Shown in pieces: positions 58,710-64,000 of a stretch of DNA of 64,000 nt; position 1 is the first letter of the stretch; every line of letters begins with the position of its first letter. A program made the position numbers and the translations under genes. The stretch comes from Tenacibaculum larymnensis (GTDB taxonomy: Bacteria > Bacteroidota > Bacteroidia > Flavobacteriales > Flavobacteriaceae). The stretch covers positions 1-64,000 of the forward strand of contig NZ_JAIWJY010000002.1 of NCBI RefSeq assembly GCF_028829235.1, written 5' to 3'. The notes below the pieces were generated by a model. That model was given only the letters and a program-made list of their open reading frames with translations, ran no database searches and was not told the DNA's origin.

Positions 58710-59543
58710 ATGAGAAATATCACATTATTAATATTGTTGCTAAGTGCATCAATGTTTTCACAAAACTTCCAAGGAAAAGCTATTTATAAGACACATCAAA
58801 AGATTGATCTTAAAATAGATAATGGTAAAGGAGCTTCAAATTCTGAAATGCAAAAAAAATTACAAGCACAATTAATGAAGCAATTGCAGCAAACATATAC
58901 GTTAAACTTCGATAAGTCAACATCTACATACAAACAAAATAAAAAGCTTTCATCACCACAAGCTCAAGTAGCAGGGATACAAATTCAAGTGATGGGTAGT
59001 GGAGGTGGAACTGATGTTTTGTATAAAAATATAAAGGATAAAAGTTACATAAACAAAACGGAGATTAGTGGTAAACGTTTTTTAATAAAAGATAAGTTAG
59101 AGAATTTTGATTGGAAAATGACAGAGGAAACTAAGAACATTGGAAATTATACTTGCTATAAAGCTACTAAAACTAGAAAAGAGACCAGAACTTCAATGTC
59201 TATGACAGATGGAGAAACAGAAGAGAAAAAAGAAGAAGTAACTATTGAAACCGTAGCATGGTATACACCTGAAATACCTATTAGCAATGGCCCAGGGCAG
59301 TTTTGGGGATTGCCAGGATTGATTTTAGAAGTACAAGACGGAAAACAAACGATTGCCTGCACAGAAATTGTTTTAAATCCGTCAGAAAAAGTAGAAATAA
59401 AAGAGCCTAAAAAGGGGAAGAAAGTTACTCAAAAAGAGTTCGATAATATAATGGATGAACATACTAAGGATATGATGGAACGCTTTAAAAACAGACGAAA
59501 AAGTAAAGACGGAAACTCTTTTCAAATAGAAATACAGGGGTAG
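58710..59543 (+). CDS. GLPGLI-family secreted protein
   Basis: From the ATG at 58710 the protein has 277 residues; the longer reading begins at TTG. A signal peptide ends near SASMFSQ. The family signature GPGQFWGLPGLILEVQDG lies near 200-217, preceded by a beta-rich domain (NFQGKAIYKTHQ, FLIKDKLENFDWKMTEETKNIG). The C-terminal tail is Lys/Glu-rich. The family is commonly encoded beside TonB-type receptors, as here, with unknown function. Confidence 0.88.
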   Translation: MRNITLLILLLSASMFSQNFQGKAIYKTHQKIDLKIDNGKGASNSEMQKKLQAQLMKQLQQTYTLNFDKSTSTYKQNKKLSSPQAQVAGIQIQVMGSGGGTDVLYKNIKDKSYINKTEISGKRFLIKDKLENFDWKMTEETKNIGNYTCYKATKTRKETRTSMSMTDGETEEKKEEVTIETVAWYTPEIPISNGPGQFWGLPGLILEVQDGKQTIACTEIVLNPSEKVEIKEPKKGKKVTQKEFDNIMDEHTKDMMERFKNRRKSKDGNSFQIEIQG

Positions 59544-59631
59544 TCTTCCTGTATTAAATTTAAATTCTAGCTCTTATTTACTGTAGGGTTATAGTTTTAA
59601 AAGACAACCTACTTAATAATAAAATCAAGTA

Positions 59632-62418
59632 ATGAAAAAAATATTGTTCATAGCTATATTCATAGCTACATGGGTTACTAATGCCCAAGTTACACTGAAA
59701 GGAGTTGTGAAAGATAGTATTGGAACTCCACTAGAAATGGCGAATGTAATTGCTATTAATAAAACTACTAAAAAACTAGACTCTTATGGTTTTACAGATG
59801 CTAAAGGAAATTATAAGTTAAATCTAGCTCAAAATACTACCTATAGCATAAAGGTGAGTTATATAGGTTTGAAAACGGAAGAAGTTGATGTAGAAACAAA
59901 AGACAACAATTTATTTAAAGACCTTGTTTTAGAAGAAGATAACAGTTTAGATGAAGTAAATATTACTTATAAAATGCCTGTAACTGTTAAAGGGGATACA
60001 ATAGTATATGATGCAGATAGTTTTAAAAGTGGAACGGAAAAAAAACTAGGGGATGTACTTCAAAAGTTACCCGGAGTTGAGGTAAACGACGATGGTGAAA
60101 TTGAAGTAGAGGGGAAAACTGTAAAAAAGGTAATGGTGGAAGGAAAAGACTTTTTTGACGGAGATTCTAAATTAGCTACTAAAAACATTCCTGCAAATGC
60201 AGTAGATAAAGTCCAAGTACTCAAAAACCATAGTGAAGTAGGGCAAATGAGTCGTGTTACCGATAATGAGGATAACGTAGTTATAAATATTAAGTTAAAA
60301 GAAGGAAAAAAGAACTTTTGGTTTGGTGAAGTTTCGGCTGGTTTGGGATTGGCTATGGAAGATAGTCGATATATAGCTCACCCAAAGTTGTTTTATTATA
60401 GTCCGAAGTACAGTTTAAATATTATAACCGATGTAAATAATATTGGAGAAGTACCTTTTACAATGAGAGACTATTTTAAGTTTACTGGAGGCTTTAGGCA
60501 ATTTGGAGATAATAACGGAACAAACTTTAATGTAGGCTCTAATGATATTGCTTTCTTAACTTTAAGAAATAATAGAGCGAAAGAAATTGAATCAAAATTT
60601 GGAGCCTTAAACTTTAGCTATTCTCCAAAAAAAACTTGGGATATTAGTGGGTTTGCCATCTACTCAGGAAATGAAACAGATATGGAAGAAACCACCCAGC
60701 GTTTATATTCCAATGCAGGGATTGATAAAAATAGTATATCTGAATATGATCAAAACAATCCATCTTCAATAAAATATATTAATACAGAAAAAACAAAGGA
60801 TCAAATAAATCAAACAAGTGATTTAGGATTGTTTAAGTTGAGTTCTAGTTATAAGCCTAATGCAAATCATCAATTAGATTACGATATTTTTGCAAAAGCA
60901 TCTAAACAAGAACAATTGCAATCAACAATGTCATCAAGAACATATTTAAATGCAGATGATGAAATTGTACCAATTAATCAAATTTCAGAGCAAGGTCCTT
61001 TTTCTATCAATCAAAATTTAAACTACTATTATACGCTAAACGATAAAAATATTTTTGCTTTTGAAGCACAGCATTTATGGCAAAATGAAGATCCGTTTTA
61101 TAATGCTGAACTAGAAAAGTTGTCTTTTTATAACTTGTTGTCATTAACCAATGTTAATCCAAACCCAGGAGACCATAATTTATTTAATGTAGGTCAGAAT
61201 AAAAGAATAAAAACAAATAAACTGGATGCAAAACTAGATTACTATTATGTGTTAAACTTAAAAAGTAATTTAAATGTTACACTAGGATCTACTTTGAGCA
61301 ATCAGCAATTTAACTCTACCATTTTTGAGGTTTTAGATGGTAATAAAAATGAAGTTTTAGAACCATCAACAATAAATAACGTTGATTTTTCTTTTGATGA
61401 TTTGTATGTTGGTTTACATTATAAGTTTATTACTGGAATCTTTACCTTTAATCAAGGTTTTACATTACATAACTATGCGTCAAAAAACACTCAGTTAGGG
61501 TCGGTTTATGAAAATAGTTTCACTAAATTTTTGCCAGATGCTTCTGTGAAAATTAACTTAAAAAAATCTGAAACACTACGTTTAAACTATGCTATGCAAA
61601 CTAGTTTTACTGATGTAAATAAGTTAGCAGAAGGTTATGTTTTTAATAATTACAATAGCTTATATTCAGGAAATAGAACTCTTGAAAACTCATTATACCA
61701 TAATATAAATTTGAATTATTTTAGTTTTAATATGTTTAATTACACCAATGTTTTTGGGTCAATTAACTATAGTAAACGTATTAAAGAAATTAAGAGTAAT
61801 ACAGAGTTTATTGATGTTAATCAAGTAAGAACTTCGGTAAACTCTGCTTTTCCTGATGAGTCTATTTCAGCAAGAGCAAACTTTCAAAAGAGCTTTAGAA
61901 AGTTTAAGCTGCGATTAGGAGGAAATGTATCTTATGGAAAATCGAATAGTTTAATTACTGATCGTCAAACGAATGAAACAAGAAATCGATTAGCTAAAAC
62001 ATTTTCACAAACATATATCTCAAAATTTAGTACAAACTTTAAAGAAGCTCCGAATTTTGATGTAGGTTATAATGTGTCTATCAATAACTCAGATATTGGA
62101 GGGGTAGAAAATACTTTTACAACACATAGTCCATATATAAATTTCGATGCTTTTTTCTTAAAAGAATTTATTTTTACATCAAAATATACATATAACAGAG
62201 TACTTAATAATGGAGAAACAATTGATAATTATAGTTTTTTAAGAGCAGATTTAACATATCAAAAGAAAGATAGTAAATGGGAGTATAAAGTAGGGATAAC
62301 AAATCTATTAAATTCAACAGGGCTAAATCAGAATAGTAGTAATGATATTTATGTAAGTAATTCTTCGTACGTAATTCAGCCTAGAATAGCCATGTTTACA
62401 GTAAAGTATAACTTGTAA
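59632..62418 (+). CDS. TonB-dependent-receptor-like outer-membrane protein
   Basis: A 928-residue outer-membrane protein. Signal peptide to about 18 (VTNAQ), a carboxypeptidase-regulatory-like beta-sandwich (20-105, KGVVKDSIGTPLEMANVIAI), a plug-like domain (110-225, GDVLQKLPGVEVNDDGEIEV) and a beta-barrel of the OMP_b-brl_3 type to the C-terminal aromatic end. No TonB box is obvious. With the GLPGLI gene 88 bp before it, it forms a unit probably controlled by the divergent two-component system. Confidence 0.88.
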   Translation: MKKILFIAIFIATWVTNAQVTLKGVVKDSIGTPLEMANVIAINKTTKKLDSYGFTDAKGNYKLNLAQNTTYSIKVSYIGLKTEEVDVETKDNNLFKDLVLEEDNSLDEVNITYKMPVTVKGDTIVYDADSFKSGTEKKLGDVLQKLPGVEVNDDGEIEVEGKTVKKVMVEGKDFFDGDSKLATKNIPANAVDKVQVLKNHSEVGQMSRVTDNEDNVVINIKLKEGKKNFWFGEVSAGLGLAMEDSRYIAHPKLFYYSPKYSLNIITDVNNIGEVPFTMRDYFKFTGGFRQFGDNNGTNFNVGSNDIAFLTLRNNRAKEIESKFGALNFSYSPKKTWDISGFAIYSGNETDMEETTQRLYSNAGIDKNSISEYDQNNPSSIKYINTEKTKDQINQTSDLGLFKLSSSYKPNANHQLDYDIFAKASKQEQLQSTMSSRTYLNADDEIVPINQISEQGPFSINQNLNYYYTLNDKNIFAFEAQHLWQNEDPFYNAELEKLSFYNLLSLTNVNPNPGDHNLFNVGQNKRIKTNKLDAKLDYYYVLNLKSNLNVTLGSTLSNQQFNSTIFEVLDGNKNEVLEPSTINNVDFSFDDLYVGLHYKFITGIFTFNQGFTLHNYASKNTQLGSVYENSFTKFLPDASVKINLKKSETLRLNYAMQTSFTDVNKLAEGYVFNNYNSLYSGNRTLENSLYHNINLNYFSFNMFNYTNVFGSINYSKRIKEIKSNTEFIDVNQVRTSVNSAFPDESISARANFQKSFRKFKLRLGGNVSYGKSNSLITDRQTNETRNRLAKTFSQTYISKFSTNFKEAPNFDVGYNVSINNSDIGGVENTFTTHSPYINFDAFFLKEFIFTSKYTYNRVLNNGETIDNYSFLRADLTYQKKDSKWEYKVGITNLLNSTGLNQNSSNDIYVSNSSYVIQPRIAMFTVKYNL

Positions 62419-62423
62419 TACAA

Positions 62424-62458
62424 TAAAAAAAGCAGTCAAATTTGACTGCTTTTTTTAT
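62424..62458 (+). terminator. Terminator after the receptor gene
   Basis: AAAGCAGTCAAA / TTTGACTGCTTT with A run before and T run after; also suits the convergent gene. Confidence 0.9.
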
Positions 62459-62473
62459 TTAGTTTTTAAAAAA

Positions 62474-64000
62474 TTATCTAATAGCTATTTTTCTAGTTAC
62501 TAGCTTTCCTGCATTTTCAATTTGTAAAAGATATAGTCCACTAGCAGCTTTTGTTAGTTGTACTATTTCATTAAACTGACTAGAAATAGTTGAGAACTTT
62601 TGTGTTTCAATCAATCTACCTCTAAAATCAAAAAGTCTAATAACAGTTAACTCTTTATCTTTTACTTTGAAACTTACTGTAAATTCTCCGTTTGAAGGGA
62701 TAGGATATGTAAGTAAATCATCAAATAAAGTATTATCGGTGGCAAAACTCTCTTCAACTGTTACAGTATAATCTTCTACTTCACCATTAATATTAGATTC
62801 ACAAGCATTAGGTGATGAGTTAAGTTTGGTAGAAACTCTTAAAGTTGTTGAGCCTAAAGGAGCATTTTCTGGGACCCTTATAGAAACACTGTTAGATATC
62901 ACTTCATATGTTTCATTAGTATCAAAAACACAGTTTTGATTCCAGTCTACCCAAGCAAAAGTTTTAATATTACTATTGCCATCTGTATTAATTATAGTTG
63001 ACAAATCATAAGTTATACCTCTTGCAACTAATGTATTTTCATTTGTAAAGTCAGAATACCCTGTTGTTTTATCAGAGTCATTGTTGATGTTGTTAAAAGT
63101 CACATTATTAATGCTGATTTGAGACTCTGTTGTTCCAGTGGATTTACAAATGTTGTTGTTTTTGTTTATGTTAAGGTTTAGTGATTTTGTTATTGAACCA
63201 GATGAAGCTATAACATCAATTACATAATCTCCAGTAGGGATATTGTTAATATTATCAATAGTAATTATGATTTTAGAATTAGTATTAACAGTTTTTTTGT
63301 CAAAAGAAATAGTTGAATTTTCTGGAGCACCTGAAGCTGAAAAGGTAACATCTTCATTAAATCCGTTAGAGGTTATATAATCTAATTCAAATTTAATATC
63401 ATTAGAAGCTGTTCCGCAAATTGAAATGTCTCCGTTTAAGTTAGATATAGCAAAATCAGGAGTAGTGTCTATTTTGAATTGTGGTGTAATATTATAAAAG
63501 ATATTGTCTGCAGCTTCAATCATTAATATAGCATTGTTTGTTGTAGCTATACCTGGAAGAGTTATTGTTTCCGTTCCATCATTAGGAGTGTTTTCAATAA
63601 GTACTACATCAAAAGAATCTCCTCCATTTGTAGATAATTTGATGTTTACATTTTGACAATTAATAGGTGAAATATTTGTTTCTCCAACTAACCATTTAAT
63701 TTCTCTTGTTGTATTAGGTGCCCAAGTAGGCTGGTTATTAACAACAAAAGGTTGAGAATCGATAATGCTAATTTTTACATCATCTCTATCCGAACTACCA
63801 CCACCAGAATTATTATCTCTTACCGTTAATGCAAAGTCTAGCTCTCTTGCCACAGAAGGTAAAACTTCCCATGTTGTAGAAGTATTACCGCTCAATACGG
63901 TAGAAAGTGCAGGCATGTATCTGTCAGGAGATGAAGAAGGAGGTAATGACCTGAACATTGGTCCACCAGTATTAGTAGATAATGGAGACATTGTTGCTGT
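62474..64000 (-). CDS. Type IX-secreted multidomain protein (partial), likely metalloprotease
   Basis: The C-terminal 508 codons of a larger gene; the frame is open to the window edge, so the start is outside. Near its C-terminus is a GEVED-type domain (TLRVSTKLNSSPNACESNINGEVEDYTVTV), then an 80-residue type A sorting domain with YPIPSNGEFTVSF and GLYLLQIENAGKLVTRKIAI. The upstream WAPNTTREIKWLVGETN segment is like that following reprolysin-type metalloprotease domains in marine Flavobacteriia, but the catalytic part is not in view. Confidence 0.85.
   Translation of the reverse strand, partial: TATMSPLSTNTGGPMFRSLPPSSSPDRYMPALSTVLSGNTSTTWEVLPSVARELDFALTVRDNNSGGGSSDRDDVKISIIDSQPFVVNNQPTWAPNTTREIKWLVGETNISPINCQNVNIKLSTNGGDSFDVVLIENTPNDGTETITLPGIATTNNAILMIEAADNIFYNITPQFKIDTTPDFAISNLNGDISICGTASNDIKFELDYITSNGFNEDVTFSASGAPENSTISFDKKTVNTNSKIIITIDNINNIPTGDYVIDVIASSGSITKSLNLNINKNNNICKSTGTTESQISINNVTFNNINNDSDKTTGYSDFTNENTLVARGITYDLSTIINTDGNSNIKTFAWVDWNQNCVFDTNETYEVISNSVSIRVPENAPLGSTTLRVSTKLNSSPNACESNINGEVEDYTVTVEESFATDNTLFDDLLTYPIPSNGEFTVSFKVKDKELTVIRLFDFRGRLIETQKFSTISSQFNEIVQLTKAASGLYLLQIENAGKLVTRKIAIR

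Noticed and set aside
1-64000. CRISPR array, rRNA operon, full tRNA gene or insertion sequence
   Set aside because: None was found by reading; no regular spaced repeats, no rRNA motifs and no transposase-like proteins are present.

Overview
The window is low-GC bacterial chromosome from a gliding, marine-type member of the Flavobacteriaceae (Bacteroidota), most like Tenacibaculum or Polaribacter. Support comes from gldB and gldC, a PorP/SprF-family protein, a type IX secretion sorting domain, TamL, GLPGLI and DUF6089 proteins, a 287-residue RpoD-type sigma factor, and promoters of the Bacteroidota form TTG-N19/20-TAnnTTTG. The genus is inferred from protein resemblance only.

Positions 1 to about 4946 look like the right end of an integrative element. 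A tyrosine recombinase lies next to a 42-base 3' fragment of a tRNA-Met(CAU) gene that still has its own terminator, the classic scar of integration into a tRNA. The element carries two leftward operons for soft-metal (probably mercury) handling: thioredoxin-fold protein, CsoR-HMA fusion, HMA lipoprotein and CcdA-like membrane protein; then ArsR, MerTP and a GDCCVxC protein. No mercuric reductase is present here. Two diverged copies of a repeat of about 88 bp bracket the metal genes.

5.1-7.5 kb holds a stand-alone DsbD-alpha domain gene and a full DsbD. 7.6-14.5 kb holds an unusual rightward run: a promoter with a 33-codon ORF, GNAT acetyltransferase, RpoD-family sigma factor, ribosomal protein bS21, sodium:solute symporter, M20 amidohydrolase and two fold-type III PLP racemases. 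Facing it (14.5-20.5 kb) is a trans-4-hydroxy-L-proline catabolic cluster with a divergent AraC regulator.

20.6-31.1 kb is envelope and cofactor housekeeping (porP, murI, two ompH/skp genes, bamA, uppS, DUF6089, nadK, CBS protein, pdxJ, hydrolase). 31.1-34.6 kb holds small accessory genes including a divergent pair of small DNA-binding-like proteins. 34.7-45.3 kb holds a membrane protein, tig-clpP-clpX, an LRR protein, dnaG, nadE, gldBC and a folK-deoxynucleoside kinase fusion. 45.5-53.7 kb holds pnp, rpsO, accD, fba, tamL and an rRNA/tRNA methyltransferase.

53.7-55.3 kb is the best candidate for an undescribed system: a 75-residue double-glycine-leader precursor peptide followed, across a terminator-like hairpin, by a radical SAM/SPASM maturase resembling the cyclophane-forming (triceptide) enzymes. 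55.6-62.4 kb holds a second deoxynucleoside kinase, a two-component system, and a divergent GLPGLI/TonB-type receptor operon whose control region has 10-bp-period direct repeats. The window ends inside a large type IX-secreted protein.
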